The notes beneath the pieces are model-generated. The model saw nothing but the letters and a program-made list of their open reading frames with translations, did no database searches and had not been told where the DNA came from. Shown one piece after another: positions 16,665 through 26,124 of a stretch of DNA of 37,698 bases. Source of the DNA: an uncultured Prevotella sp. (GTDB taxonomy: Bacteria; Bacteroidota; Bacteroidia; Bacteroidales; Bacteroidaceae); assembly GCA_900314195.1 (NCBI GenBank), contig OMUH01000153.1, forward strand, positions 1 through 37,698, given 5' to 3'. The stretch's first letter is position 1. Every line of letters begins with the position of its first letter. The position numbers and the translations under genes were made by a program.

Positions 16665-17552
16665 TCAAATCCTTAGTTCTTTTAAAATTTCGGCCATGCG
16701 GTCACGTGTCTTTATCGTGCTTGGTACAAGCGGAAGCCTCAGTATGTTCTCAATAAATCCCATATCGCTAAGCAGTGCCTTGCATCCGGCCGGATTACCG
16801 TCTACAAAAAGAAGATTATAGAGTTCTGTGAATTTATGATGTATTTTCCTTGCAGCCTCATATTCGCCGTTGAATTCAAGCCTTATCATCCGGCTGAACT
16901 GTTTTGGAAGAGCATTGCCGATGACTGATATAACGCCGGCAGCGCCGCTGGCTACCATAGAGAATGTAAGTGCGTCATCACCGCTTATGACATCAAAGTT
17001 GTCAGGCTTGCCCTTTATTATTTCGTCAACCTGCTCCAAAGAGCCGCTTGCCTCTTTAACTGCTACAATGTTCGGAAAATCATGGGCAAGGCGAAGTGTC
17101 GTCTCAGCCTTCATGTTAACGCCTGTGCGGCCGGGCACATTATATAATACCAGCGGCAGCGGACTGACCTCTGCTATTGCTTTAAAGTGCTGGTACAGTC
17201 CTTCCTGTGACGGCTTGTTATAGTAAGGGCAGATGCTGAGAATACCGTCTATACCCGACCAGTCTGTACGTTTTATTTCGTCAATGACCGCACGTGTATT
17301 GTTACCGCCGCAGTATTTCAAAATCTTTACTCTTCCGCGGTTTACATCTTTGATAAGTTCTGTTATTTTGTTTTTCTCTTCTTCCGTCAGACAAGGCGCC
17401 TCACCCGTTGTTGCGAGTATACACAGGAAATCGGCTCCATTGTCTATTTGATATTCAACTAATTTTTTTAGTGCTGGATAGTCTACTTCTCCAGATTGTG
17501 TAAACGGTGTAATTAAGGCTATTCCAAGGCCCTTGAAAATGTTGTTTGGCAT
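16665..17552 (-). CDS. dapA: 4-hydroxy-tetrahydrodipicolinate synthase (DapA)
   Basis: Condenses pyruvate with aspartate semialdehyde in lysine and meso-diaminopimelate synthesis. The 295-residue TIM barrel has the family signature: ATTGEAPCLT (47-56) with the pyruvate-binding TTGE, Tyr137 in LVLYNVPGRTG and the Schiff-base lysine Lys166 in VAVKEASG. ISGDDALTF follows in the C-terminal half. The promoter at 17575-17605 places it in its own transcription unit; no clear terminator separates it from the OPX-glmS block, which has its own promoter. Confidence 0.96.
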   Translation of the reverse strand: MPNNIFKGLGIALITPFTQSGEVDYPALKKLVEYQIDNGADFLCILATTGEAPCLTEEEKNKITELIKDVNRGRVKILKYCGGNNTRAVIDEIKRTDWSGIDGILSICPYYNKPSQEGLYQHFKAIAEVSPLPLVLYNVPGRTGVNMKAETTLRLAHDFPNIVAVKEASGSLEQVDEIIKGKPDNFDVISGDDALTFSMVASGAAGVISVIGNALPKQFSRMIRLEFNGEYEAARKIHHKFTELYNLLFVDGNPAGCKALLSDMGFIENILRLPLVPSTIKTRDRMAEILKELRI

Positions 17553-17574
17553 ATTGATGTTTTGAAATTATTCG

Positions 17575-17605
17575 CAAAAATACAATATTTATGTTATATC
17601 GCAAA
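17575..17605 (-). promoter_or_regulatory. Bacteroidetes promoter of dapA
   Basis: The minus strand reads TTTG (17605-17602), 19 bp, then TATTTTTG (17582-17575), a good match to TTTG-N19-21-TAnnTTTG, 23 bp upstream of the dapA start. Confidence 0.7.
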
Positions 17606-17695
17606 GAAAATTGCGTTTTTATTTATTTATTTGAAGATATTCAATTAAAATGTGAATATTAATTCATCTCAAAAAAGCACCGCACCGCAGTATTT

Positions 17696-17761
17696 CTACA
17701 GGAATACTGAAATATCACTACAGGAATAACCGGGTATCACTGTAAGAATACTGCCGTCAGC
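17696..17761. repeat. Three-unit 22-bp tandem repeat
   Basis: Three imperfect copies start at 17696, 17718 and 17740, an exact 22-bp period. Units 1 and 2 share CTACAGGAATA at the start and TATCA at the end; unit 3 reads CTGTAAGAATACTG at its start. The array lies between the 3' end of uvrA and dapA and is not a coding feature. Possible roles include DNA bending, protein binding or a genome-wide intergenic repeat family. Confidence 0.7.
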
Positions 17762-17784
17762 GCATTATTTATATGTTCTAATCT

Positions 17785-20706
17785 TTATTTTCCTTTTATT
17801 TTCTCTGACAGATATTTTCCGGTTATGCTCTCAGAACATTTTACAAGCTCCTCAGGCGTACCCTGGAAAACTATCCTACCACCTTTGTCTCCGCCGTCGG
17901 GTCCAAGGTCTATTATATAATCGGCACATTTGATAATGTCAAGGTTATGTTCTATGACAACAATGCTGTGACCGCGTTCTATAAGAGCATTGAATGCCCG
18001 CAGCAGCTTCTGTATGTCATGAAAATGCAGTCCTGTGGTAGGCTCGTCAAATATGAACATTGTCTCTTCCTGCTTTTCCTGTCCGATGAAATAAGCCAGT
18101 TTAACGCGTTGGTTCTCGCCGCCTGACAGCGTTGATGAGTTCTGACCGAGACGAATATATCCGAGCCCTACATATTCAAGCGGCTTAAGCCTGTCTACAA
18201 TTGCCTTCTGCTTGTATTTAGTGAAGAATTCAATAGCTTCACTCACAGTCATGTTAAGTACATCGTCGATGTTCTTATCATTAAATCTTACGTCAAGTAT
18301 TTCTTTCTTAAATCTTTTTCCGTGACAAGCCTCACATTCAAGCACTAAATCGGCCATGAACTGCATCTCTACAGTAATGACTCCGGCACCTTTGCATTCC
18401 TCGCAGCGACCTCCTTCTGCATTAAAGCTGAAATACTGTGACGTGAAACCAAGCTGCTTGGCAAGAGGCTGTTCAGCATACAGGTTTCTTATAGCGTCGT
18501 ACGCCTTTACGTATGTAGCAGGATTTGAACGTGTTGACTTTCCTATCGGATTTTGGTCAACAAAGACAACATGTTTTATGTTGCGGACATCACCTTCTAG
18601 TGACACGTATTCTCCCGGTGCATCACAGACTTCGTCCAGATGCCGTTTCATGGCTCTGTAAAGAATTCCCTTGACAAGCGATGACTTTCCTGAACCGGAA
18701 ACTCCGGTTACTACCGTAAGCACGTGCAGCGGAAATACGGCATCAACACCTTTAAGGTTGTTCATACGTGCACCTTTGACTACAATCTTATCGTTCCACT
18801 GTCTGCGCGAAGCTGGTACTGCAATGCTGTCCTGGCCGGTAAGGTATTTTATCGTATGGCTGTCAGGATATTTTTTCAGCAATGTGTCAGCGCCTGCATT
18901 TTTTATGCTTCCCTCAAATACCACCTTTCCACCTTTCTCGCCGGCATCAGGCCCGATGTCTATGATATAGTCTGCTGCACGCATAATTTCTTCGTCGTGC
19001 TCAACCACGATTACTGTATTTCCCAGTTCCTGCAGCTCACGCAGCACTTTGATTAGTCTTCCGGTATCTCTGCTGTGCAGCCCTATACTTGGCTCATCGA
19101 GAATATACATACTGCCCACAAGGCTGCTTCCCAGATTTGTTGTCAGGTTTATGCGCTGGCTTTCACCGCCTGACAGTGTGTTTGCCGCGCGGTTAAGCGT
19201 CAGGTATCCTACACCGACATCTACCAGAAAATTAAGTCTGTTCTTAATTTCCACAAGAAGTATCTTCCCGACATTTCTGTCGTGTTCGTCAAGCTCAAGG
19301 CTGTCAAACCACTCTTTAAGCCGGTAAACAGGCATCTCGACAAGATCACTTATGCTTCTGCCGTTAATCTTTACATAGTTAGCTTCTTTTTTCAATCGTG
19401 TGCCGTGGCAGTCAGGGCACACAGTGCGCCCTCTGTAACGGCTCATCATTACGCGGAACTGAATCTTATATTGATTTTCGCGGACCATTTCAAAGAATGA
19501 GTCTATGCAAACCTTATCATGAATGTCAAGCTCTTTTTCTGAATCAAGTCCGTGCCAAAGCATGTCCTTCTCTTTTCGTGAAAGCTCAAAATAGGGTTTG
19601 AATATATGAAAGTTGTCTTTCTTTGCACGCCTGATGAATTCCTGTTTCCACATACTCATTTTATCGCCGTGCCAGCACTGCACGCAGCCGTCATACACAG
19701 ACAGACTGGTGTTCGGAATGACAAGTTTCTCATCAATGCCTATTATGCTTCCGAATCCTTCACATGTCGGGCAGGCACCGAGCGGTGAATTGAATGAAAA
19801 CATATTATCGCTCGGTTCCTCAAACTTTATACCGTCAGCCTCGAAACGTGTTGAGAAATCATAACTGATTCTTGCAGGCAGAAACATCAGCCGGCAGGCG
19901 CCGTCACCCTCATAAAAGGCTGTTTCTACAGAATCGGCCATCCGGCTGATATCCTGTTTGTCGCTGCTGACAGAAGCGCGGTCAATGACCAGCCACATAT
20001 CTTCTGATGCTCCTTCCAAAGGCTTATCCAACACGTCTTTGAGCTTATTTCCTTCATCTGTTGTTTCGTCAAGGGCGTCTTCTATCCTTATGAAATCATT
20101 ATTCCGGCAGATACGGCTGTATCCTTCCTGCAGATACATTTCAAGCTGTTTTCTTGCAGTTCTGCCTTCGATGACATGCAGGGGCGCGAGCAGCACAAAC
20201 TTAGTGCCCTCGGCATATTGTTTTGTTGCCGCAATAACATCTTCTACGGTATGACGTTTTACCTCCTGTCCGCTTACCGGTGAATACGTTTTTCCTATTC
20301 TTGCGAACAACAGTCTGAGGTACTCATATATTTCTGTTGTCGTACCTACCGTAGAACGCGGATTCCGTGCAATAACTTTTTGTTCTATGGCTATGGCTGG
20401 CGGCAAGCCCTTAATATAATCGCATTCCGGCTTATTCATACGCCCGAGGAACTGGCGCGCATAGCTTGACAGCGATTCCACATAACGGCGCTGTCCTTCA
20501 GCATACAGCGTATCAAAGGCCAGCGAGCTCTTTCCTGAACCGGAAACGCCGGTGATAACAATGAATTTGTTACGCGGTATTCTTAATGATATGTTTTTTA
20601 AATTGTTAACCCTTGCCCCTTTTATTTCTATATATCCGGCATCAGTGTTATCTTTTGGCATTATATTCTGTTTAAAATTGTTCTTGCATTCCATTTCTTC
20701 AGGCAA
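17785..20706 (-). CDS. uvrA: Excinuclease ABC subunit A
   Basis: DNA-damage recognition ATPase of nucleotide excision repair, acting with UvrB. At 973 residues it is full length, with two ABC modules. Walker A motifs are [19 protein letters not shown] (53-71) and [16 protein letters not shown], with signature segments [13 protein letters not shown] and [13 protein letters not shown]. The second zinc module has CEECKGAG and CEACHGKRF. In the first module only CPTCEGFG and CPDCHGTRL cysteine pairs are visible, and the position of an earlier pair in E. coli UvrA reads without Cys. The first 15 residues ([15 protein letters not shown]) may be extra; the ATG at 20661 ([21 protein letters not shown]) is an alternative start. 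It begins 11 bp after the GH106-like gene stops, so they are probably co-transcribed. Confidence 0.95.
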   Translation of the reverse strand: MPEEMECKNNFKQNIMPKDNTDAGYIEIKGARVNNLKNISLRIPRNKFIVITGVSGSGKSSLAFDTLYAEGQRRYVESLSSYARQFLGRMNKPECDYIKGLPPAIAIEQKVIARNPRSTVGTTTEIYEYLRLLFARIGKTYSPVSGQEVKRHTVEDVIAATKQYAEGTKFVLLAPLHVIEGRTARKQLEMYLQEGYSRICRNNDFIRIEDALDETTDEGNKLKDVLDKPLEGASEDMWLVIDRASVSSDKQDISRMADSVETAFYEGDGACRLMFLPARISYDFSTRFEADGIKFEEPSDNMFSFNSPLGACPTCEGFGSIIGIDEKLVIPNTSLSVYDGCVQCWHGDKMSMWKQEFIRRAKKDNFHIFKPYFELSRKEKDMLWHGLDSEKELDIHDKVCIDSFFEMVRENQYKIQFRVMMSRYRGRTVCPDCHGTRLKKEANYVKINGRSISDLVEMPVYRLKEWFDSLELDEHDRNVGKILLVEIKNRLNFLVDVGVGYLTLNRAANTLSGGESQRINLTTNLGSSLVGSMYILDEPSIGLHSRDTGRLIKVLRELQELGNTVIVVEHDEEIMRAADYIIDIGPDAGEKGGKVVFEGSIKNAGADTLLKKYPDSHTIKYLTGQDSIAVPASRRQWNDKIVVKGARMNNLKGVDAVFPLHVLTVVTGVSGSGKSSLVKGILYRAMKRHLDEVCDAPGEYVSLEGDVRNIKHVVFVDQNPIGKSTRSNPATYVKAYDAIRNLYAEQPLAKQLGFTSQYFSFNAEGGRCEECKGAGVITVEMQFMADLVLECEACHGKRFKKEILDVRFNDKNIDDVLNMTVSEAIEFFTKYKQKAIVDRLKPLEYVGLGYIRLGQNSSTLSGGENQRVKLAYFIGQEKQEETMFIFDEPTTGLHFHDIQKLLRAFNALIERGHSIVVIEHNLDIIKCADYIIDLGPDGGDKGGRIVFQGTPEELVKCSESITGKYLSEKIKGK

Positions 20707-20717
20707 AAGAATGCCAA

Positions 20718-23393
20718 CTATTTTATCCTGTACAAAAGTACTCTGCTGTTCAGTCCTGAAGGAACAACAGGCCAGTCAGCATAGCTTGACCGTTTGTAGT
20801 TAAGGTCTACAAAGTTAATTTCCTTCATCTTTCTCCATTTCACACCGTCACGGTCAAGCTTTATTATTCTGTTGGCCGGCAGGTTGGTTACTTCAATACG
20901 TATTGTATTTATTCCTGCGTGCAGTACATCAGAGAATTTGAGAATGAACGGAGCAGCCCACGCGCAACCAATATATTTGTCATTAATATATACTTTTGCA
21001 CTTTCGCGCACGTCGCCAAGGTCTATAGCCCAGTCGTTGCAGTCTTTAACGTCATTATCTGTCAGTTTCAGCACATTCTCATATACCCCTGTCCCCATCA
21101 GGTATTTTGTTGAATCGTCTATGTTTTCCCATGACATGAGATTGTCTATGCTGTATTCGGCATTTATCTCTGGCACACTGTTGGTGAAGCTCAGCTTCCA
21201 TCCCCTTGTAAGCAGCTTGCCGTTTCTGTCATAGAGAGAATCCTTGCGCAGCGGCAGTGCGTCAACAGCCGCCCTGTCATAGTTGTCGCTGCTGAAAGTC
21301 TGAAGAATCATACTTTCTCCCGAGCGAAGATCAACGCGTATCTTGCCGTTATTTTTTTCTGCACGGTACCTTTTGCCGGTCATAGGATCAAACCATACGG
21401 CATTCTTAAAACCTACTGCCGGTTTGATATTGTCGTCTATGTCATCAGGCGACAAATTTGCTATAAAATAGTGCCATCCGGTTTGGTTTTTTCTTCTTAT
21501 GATGTGCAGTCCGTAGCGCGTTTTCATTTCCTCCGGCTTTGCCGACTTGCTCATTTCGTTGCTGTTTACCCCGTATATGACATTAGCACCCATTGTCGAA
21601 AGGGATTCCAGCACTTCCCTGGCTGCTTTTGTCATGCGGGTGCTGGCTGACGGAATGATAATGCCTTTATAGCGCTGTCCTGCAGCAGTCACAATTCCTC
21701 CATTTCCGTCGCATTTCAGCTGCAAGACCTGTCGCTCACTGATATAATCACAGTCATAGCCTGCCTTGTCTATGGCCAAGACTGTTTTTATAAAGTCCGG
21801 AGCCATCTCTGCCATATTGTGTATACTGAGCTGCATAAGGCGTTTTTCTTTTGACCGTGTATGCCAAATGTCTTTTACTGGCAGGAATACAAGAAAATCG
21901 TTGTCCGGCTTTCCCCATTGCAGGAAATCCTGACAGCGTTGTATGTATTTCATAAGGTAAGGTGCGTCACGCCAGATACTGTTCGTAGGGCTCATGTCTA
22001 TGGAAGCATAGAATTTCCATCCGGGCCATGCGTCGTTTTTCGGTGAATAACACGTTCCGTGGTAAAACATGTGGTTCACGCCTGCCGTAAACATCAGGTC
22101 GAGGTCGGGTTTCATCTGACTCAGCGACGTGCGGAAATGTTCTGTAAGCCATGTAAATGTCTCGCTTGAGCAGAACGGCTTACCTGTTACATGTGCCGCT
22201 GAAGATGCCCATTTCAGCATACTTAAATCACTGAAATTCTTGCGTGTATGCCCGGGATCTGTGCGCAGTCCTTTTATTCCGAAATCTGTAAGCCCGAATC
22301 CTTCTATCTCCGGTATGTCAACTGCTGAATAAAGGTCTATCAGGTTCGCAGGTGAGCCGTGTGCCTGGTTTCGCGTTATAGCCCCGTGACTGTGTGCCCA
22401 TGCAGTCCATGTCTTTGTAAAGTTTTCAAGAAGCAGGTCGCTGAGCGTTTCACGATAGTCTGCCACTACTTGTTCGTCACCGTCTACAAGCTTATTGAAG
22501 TTTTCTTTCAGACTGTATCCGCGGCGCTTTTCAAACTCATCAAACAATGTGGGCGTATAATCAGCCTCGCTAACCTCATAACTGTCATTAAAGAAAGTAT
22601 GAGGATACGGCGTATGCGTTCTGTCAAAGGCGTCAGAGATATGCTTCAGGTAACTTTCAACAGATTTTTTATCAAAATGGTCTACCACATATCCTTCTCC
22701 GCCCGGAGCCGCACGCTTTACCTTCATAACACCGGTCTTTCTGAACAGCGCGATAATACGCCATGCACCTTTTCCGGGCAGTTTCGCATTGACGGTTATA
22801 GAACCGTCAACGTCCTGCACTGCACCGTCAGTTATGTCTGCAAACGAATTATTTTCACCTCCGTAAGCCCACACGCCTACTATCTTGCTGTTCTTGCGCT
22901 TTTTCTCGGGAACCGTTATTTTCAGCTTTTCTACTTTCTTTCCTTCGCCTTTTGCTTCTGCGATAACCATTTGGGAAGCACTTTGGTCAAGCGTAACCCA
23001 CGGGCCGCCGAACGGCCATCCGGTGCCGGTAGCCATGTCTATCTCTATGCCAAGGCGCTTGCCCTGCTCTTCGGTATAACGAAGCATTTCCATCCATTTG
23101 TCAGACAGATACGGTATTTCATTCTTATCATTTCCCTGTACGCCGTAAATCGGGGTAATCTCAAGCGCGCCTATCCCGTGAGAGGCATATTGCTCCATGT
23201 TCCATTTCAGGTCTTCTTTGTCAACGGCCGACCCAAGCCACCACCACCGCGCTCCGGCCATGGTCTCGTCTTTGGCTTTCGGCCAGTCCTGAGCTGCCGA
23301 CGGCATCGTTAATATCGCGAAAATACAGGCAAAGCCAAAACGTGCCAAATTCAATATCTGACTTTTAATATTTATACTAAACTTCTTTTCCAT
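20718..23393 (-). CDS. GH106-like glycoside hydrolase (putative alpha-L-rhamnosidase)
   Basis: Secreted or periplasmic enzyme of 891 residues. The N-terminus carries a signal peptide with a long charged n-region and a hydrophobic core ([15 protein letters not shown]), probably cleaved near AAQ-DW; there is no lipobox. The body fits the GH106 family: an opening [65 protein letters not shown] and [15 protein letters not shown]. The C-terminal 200 residues form a beta-sandwich carbohydrate-binding-like region ([30 protein letters not shown]). GH106 members characterised so far are alpha-L-rhamnosidases acting on pectic or rhamnose-bearing glycans; the actual linkage here is inferred. It sits in a row with rlmH and uvrA, outside the SusCD locus. 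Confidence 0.8.
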   Translation of the reverse strand: MEKKFSINIKSQILNLARFGFACIFAILTMPSAAQDWPKAKDETMAGARWWWLGSAVDKEDLKWNMEQYASHGIGALEITPIYGVQGNDKNEIPYLSDKWMEMLRYTEEQGKRLGIEIDMATGTGWPFGGPWVTLDQSASQMVIAEAKGEGKKVEKLKITVPEKKRKNSKIVGVWAYGGENNSFADITDGAVQDVDGSITVNAKLPGKGAWRIIALFRKTGVMKVKRAAPGGEGYVVDHFDKKSVESYLKHISDAFDRTHTPYPHTFFNDSYEVSEADYTPTLFDEFEKRRGYSLKENFNKLVDGDEQVVADYRETLSDLLLENFTKTWTAWAHSHGAITRNQAHGSPANLIDLYSAVDIPEIEGFGLTDFGIKGLRTDPGHTRKNFSDLSMLKWASSAAHVTGKPFCSSETFTWLTEHFRTSLSQMKPDLDLMFTAGVNHMFYHGTCYSPKNDAWPGWKFYASIDMSPTNSIWRDAPYLMKYIQRCQDFLQWGKPDNDFLVFLPVKDIWHTRSKEKRLMQLSIHNMAEMAPDFIKTVLAIDKAGYDCDYISERQVLQLKCDGNGGIVTAAGQRYKGIIIPSASTRMTKAAREVLESLSTMGANVIYGVNSNEMSKSAKPEEMKTRYGLHIIRRKNQTGWHYFIANLSPDDIDDNIKPAVGFKNAVWFDPMTGKRYRAEKNNGKIRVDLRSGESMILQTFSSDNYDRAAVDALPLRKDSLYDRNGKLLTRGWKLSFTNSVPEINAEYSIDNLMSWENIDDSTKYLMGTGVYENVLKLTDNDVKDCNDWAIDLGDVRESAKVYINDKYIGCAWAAPFILKFSDVLHAGINTIRIEVTNLPANRIIKLDRDGVKWRKMKEINFVDLNYKRSSYADWPVVPSGLNSRVLLYRIK

Positions 23394-23456
23394 ATTTGTT
23401 TTGGTAAGTTAACGTTGAAAATGATGTTTGTTTTTATATAAAACGTATTGCAATTT

Positions 23457-23927
23457 CTATTCGTGATGATAATGTTCTCCACGGAGAATAGTACATGCCC
23501 TGTAAATTTGCTCTACGCAGAACAATCTTACCATTTCATGCGAGAATGTCATCTTTGACAAACTAATCATTTCATCACTTCTGTCATATACCTGTTTTGA
23601 AAAACCGTAAGGTCCGCCGATTACAAGAACAAGATTTCTTGCGGCATTCATCTTTTTACCCAGCCATGATGCGAACTCAACCGAACGGTACTCCTTTCCG
23701 CGTTCATCGAGAAGCACTACATAATCTGAGGTTTTTAATGAGTTTATTATACTCCGGCCTTCCATTTCTTTCTGTTGATCTTCACTCAGTGCTTTGGTGT
23801 TTTTAGGTGCCGGCAATACTCTTATTTCAAATTGCAGATAATGCGCCAGCCGTGCACGGTAATCATCTATACATGCTTCGAAATGTTTGTTTACGGTCTT
23901 TCCTATCAGAATTAATTTAACCTTCAT
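23457..23927 (-). CDS. rlmH: 23S rRNA pseudouridine-1915 N3-methyltransferase (RlmH)
   Basis: SPOUT-class methyltransferase that N3-methylates pseudouridine 1915 in 23S rRNA helix 69 of assembled ribosomes. The 156 residues are the family length; features are the opening MKVKLILIGKT, the LLDERGKEYRSVEFASWL segment, the SAM-knot LVLVIGGPYGFS and the C-terminal SKMTFSHEMVRLFCVEQIYRA-type tail ending RGEHYHHE. It heads a likely rlmH > GH106-like > uvrA transcript (63-bp then 11-bp gaps) with its promoter at 24004-24034. Confidence 0.97.
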   Translation of the reverse strand: MKVKLILIGKTVNKHFEACIDDYRARLAHYLQFEIRVLPAPKNTKALSEDQQKEMEGRSIINSLKTSDYVVLLDERGKEYRSVEFASWLGKKMNAARNLVLVIGGPYGFSKQVYDRSDEMISLSKMTFSHEMVRLFCVEQIYRACTILRGEHYHHE

Positions 23928-24003
23928 TTGATTAAAATATTAGCCAACAGAACGACAGCGTATGTCTGCTGTCCGGATACTGTGATTATTTTTCTCATTG
24001 GTG

Positions 24004-24034
24004 TAAAGGTACGTATTTTAACTGAAGTGGCAAA
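24004..24034 (-). promoter_or_regulatory. Bacteroidetes promoter of rlmH
   Basis: The minus strand reads TTTG (24034-24031), 19 bp, then TACCTTTA (24011-24004), one base off the TAnnTTTG consensus, about 77 bp upstream of rlmH. Confidence 0.5.
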
Positions 24035-24097
24035 GCAAGATAATGGAAAAAAGATAACTATATTTTATCACAGGTTGTTTGAAGAATTGATGTGAAT

Positions 24098-24152
24098 ACC
24101 ATATTTACGAAAAAAGGACCGATTGTCTCGGTCCTTTTTTCGTAAATATGGT
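24098..24152 (-). terminator. Terminator of glmS copy 2: 25-bp perfect hairpin
   Basis: Two 25-nt arms pair without a mismatch around a 5-nt loop (TTGTC), 8 bp past the glmS stop. The core is GGACCGA/TCGGTCC flanked by A6 and T6, then ATATTTACG/CGTAAATAT. The A/T tracts on both sides make it bidirectional, protecting rlmH from glmS read-through. Confidence 0.88.
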
Positions 24153-24160
24153 GTAATGTC

Positions 24161-26008
24161 TTATTCTACAGTTACACTCTTTGCAAGATTACGCGGCATG
24201 TCTACGTTCAGTCCCTTGTCAACAGCCACATGGTATGCAAGCAGCTGAAGCGGTATGACACTCAGAAGCGGTGCAAAGGGAGCCATTGTCTGAGGTACGG
24301 AAATGCAGTCATCGGCTATTGCCGGAACCTGTTCGTCACCTTCAGTAATAACGGCAATGATATAACCGCCGCGGGCCTTTACCTCCTGCATGTTAGAGAT
24401 TATCTTCTGGTAGTTCTGATGATGTGTAGCTACAAACAACACTGGCATGTTTCTGTCTATAAGTGCGATAGGGCCATGTTTCATTTCTGCTGCCGGATAA
24501 CCCTCCGCATGAATATAGCTTATCTCTTTCAGTTTCAATGCACCTTCAAGTGCAACAGGATAATTCCATCCCCTGCCAAGATATATGAAATTGGTGGCAT
24601 AAGTGAACTTTTTTGACAAATCTGCAATAATATTGTCTTTGTCGAGGACATGCTGAATCTTATCAGGTATTGCCTCAAGCTCCTTTACCATTGCCTGAAA
24701 ATCATCTTCCTTCACAATACTCTTTTCTTTACCGAGAGCAATAGAAAGCATGTAGAGGCACATGAGCTGCCCGGTAAAGGCTTTTGTTGACGCAACGCCT
24801 ATCTCCGGACCGACATGTATGTAGATACCGGTATCGGTTGCGCGTGCTATAGAAGAGCCCACAGCATTGACGATTCCGAATATGTATGCACCCTTTTCTC
24901 TTGCAAGCTGAATTGCAGCAAGCGTGTCAGCCGTCTCGCCGCTTTGCGATATGGCTATTACTATATCATCTTTATAGATAACCGGATTCCGGTATCTGAA
25001 TTCTGATGCATAGTCGACTTCGCACGGAATGTCACAGAACTGCTCTATGAGCTGCTTGCCGATCAGACCGGCGTGCCAGCTTGTGCCACATGCAACAATG
25101 ATGAAACGTTTGGCTGCAAGCAGGCGGTCCTTATGCTCACGTATAGCTGAAAGCGTTATGTCGTATGGATTGGAAAGCATTCTTCCGCGCATACAGTCTT
25201 TAAGACATTGAGGCTGGTCAAAGATTTCCTTCAGCATGAAGTGCGGGAAGCCGCCCTTGGTAAGCATGCTTAAGTCCATATCTACTTCCTGAGGCACTAC
25301 ATCAATGTTCTTATTATTGAGATCAACAATCTTCAAATCCTTGCCAAGCTCACACAGAACAATCTGCTCGTCTTCAGGATAGACAACATTTTTTGTATAT
25401 CCTACAATAGGTGAAGCGTCACTTGCCACAAAGAATTCTGAATTGTCTTTGCCAATACCGATTACCATTGGTGAGCCCTTGCGTGCTGCAACTATCTGAT
25501 TGGGATTTGTCTTGTCAATGACGGCTATTGCGTAAGCACCTATACATTTTTTAAGAGCATGACGAACAGCATTGAACAAATCAGTTGAGTGCTTCGTCTT
25601 CATGTACTCTATAAGTTGTACAAGCACTTCTGTATCTGTGTCACTCTTAAAAGTAAAGCCTTTGTTTTCGAGCTGATTGCGTAAAAGCGCGAAATTCTCA
25701 ATTATGCCGTTATGAACTATTGCTAAGTTTCCGCTCTGGGATAAGTGCGGGTGAGCATTCCTTTCTGACGGCTCTCCGTGTGTAGCCCAGCGCGTATGTG
25801 CTATTCCGATTGTTCCGGAACAATCCTGGCCTGATGCTTTTGCTTCAAGATCTGACACCTTGCCCTTCGACTTGTAAACATTCATGCGGCCGTTGTTAAT
25901 AAGTGCCACCCCGGCGGAATCATATCCGCGGTATTCAAGTTGATGAAGACCTTTTATCAATACAGGATAAGCCTCACGCTTACCGATATAACCAACTATT
26001 CCACACAT
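24161..26008 (-). CDS. glmS: Glutamine-fructose-6-phosphate aminotransferase, copy 2
   Basis: Second complete GlmS of 615 residues, paralogous to the copy at 13866-15710. The same motifs are intact: MCGIVGYIG with Cys2, HTRWATHG, HNGIIEN, SDTDTEVL, CGTSWHAGLIGK, SQSGETADT, STKAFTGQ, AAEMKHGPIALI and PRNLAKSVTVE. Both copies should be catalytically competent. Differences are spread over the protein (for example PSERNAHPHLSQ versus PTSVNAHPHVSQ), so this is not a recent duplication. Unlike copy 1 it is monocistronic: its own TAATTTTG -7 box at 26038-26045 and a 25-bp perfect hairpin terminator at 24098-24152. One copy may be the housekeeping enzyme and the other tied to export-polysaccharide or nitrogen control; which is which cannot be told from sequence. 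Confidence 0.96.
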   Translation of the reverse strand: MCGIVGYIGKREAYPVLIKGLHQLEYRGYDSAGVALINNGRMNVYKSKGKVSDLEAKASGQDCSGTIGIAHTRWATHGEPSERNAHPHLSQSGNLAIVHNGIIENFALLRNQLENKGFTFKSDTDTEVLVQLIEYMKTKHSTDLFNAVRHALKKCIGAYAIAVIDKTNPNQIVAARKGSPMVIGIGKDNSEFFVASDASPIVGYTKNVVYPEDEQIVLCELGKDLKIVDLNNKNIDVVPQEVDMDLSMLTKGGFPHFMLKEIFDQPQCLKDCMRGRMLSNPYDITLSAIREHKDRLLAAKRFIIVACGTSWHAGLIGKQLIEQFCDIPCEVDYASEFRYRNPVIYKDDIVIAISQSGETADTLAAIQLAREKGAYIFGIVNAVGSSIARATDTGIYIHVGPEIGVASTKAFTGQLMCLYMLSIALGKEKSIVKEDDFQAMVKELEAIPDKIQHVLDKDNIIADLSKKFTYATNFIYLGRGWNYPVALEGALKLKEISYIHAEGYPAAEMKHGPIALIDRNMPVLFVATHHQNYQKIISNMQEVKARGGYIIAVITEGDEQVPAIADDCISVPQTMAPFAPLLSVIPLQLLAYHVAVDKGLNVDMPRNLAKSVTVE

Positions 26009-26037
26009 AAGAATAAATTTTAAATTATTATTGGCGG

Positions 26038-26045
26038 CAAAATTA
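26038..26045 (-). promoter_or_regulatory. -7 element of glmS copy 2
   Basis: The minus strand reads TAATTTTG, an exact TAnnTTTG match, 29 bp upstream of the glmS start and downstream of the PUL terminator. No -33 TTTG is obvious. Confidence 0.55.
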
Positions 26046-26065
26046 ATAATAAAAAAGTTATAAAA

Positions 26066-26095
26066 AAAAGAGGCAGCTAAGAAACTGCCTCTTTT
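26066..26095 (-). terminator. PUL operon terminator
   Basis: An 11-bp stem AAAAGAGGCAG/CTGCCTCTTTT with an 8-nt loop lies about 30 bp past the GH5 stop. On the minus strand it is followed by a run of eight T, closing the susC-susD-IPT-GH5 transcript. Confidence 0.85.
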
Positions 26096-26124
26096 CTACA
26101 TTTATTTTAATTCTACAGAAGAAT

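Noticed and set aside
17593-17784. CRISPR array at the 22-bp repeats
   Set aside because: Repeats are contiguous, imperfect and lack unique spacers; there are no cas genes in the window.
22359-23312. 317-codon plus-strand frame opposite the GH106-like gene
   Set aside because: It is a shadow frame of a well-supported gene, lacks any family motif and has no promoter or terminator.
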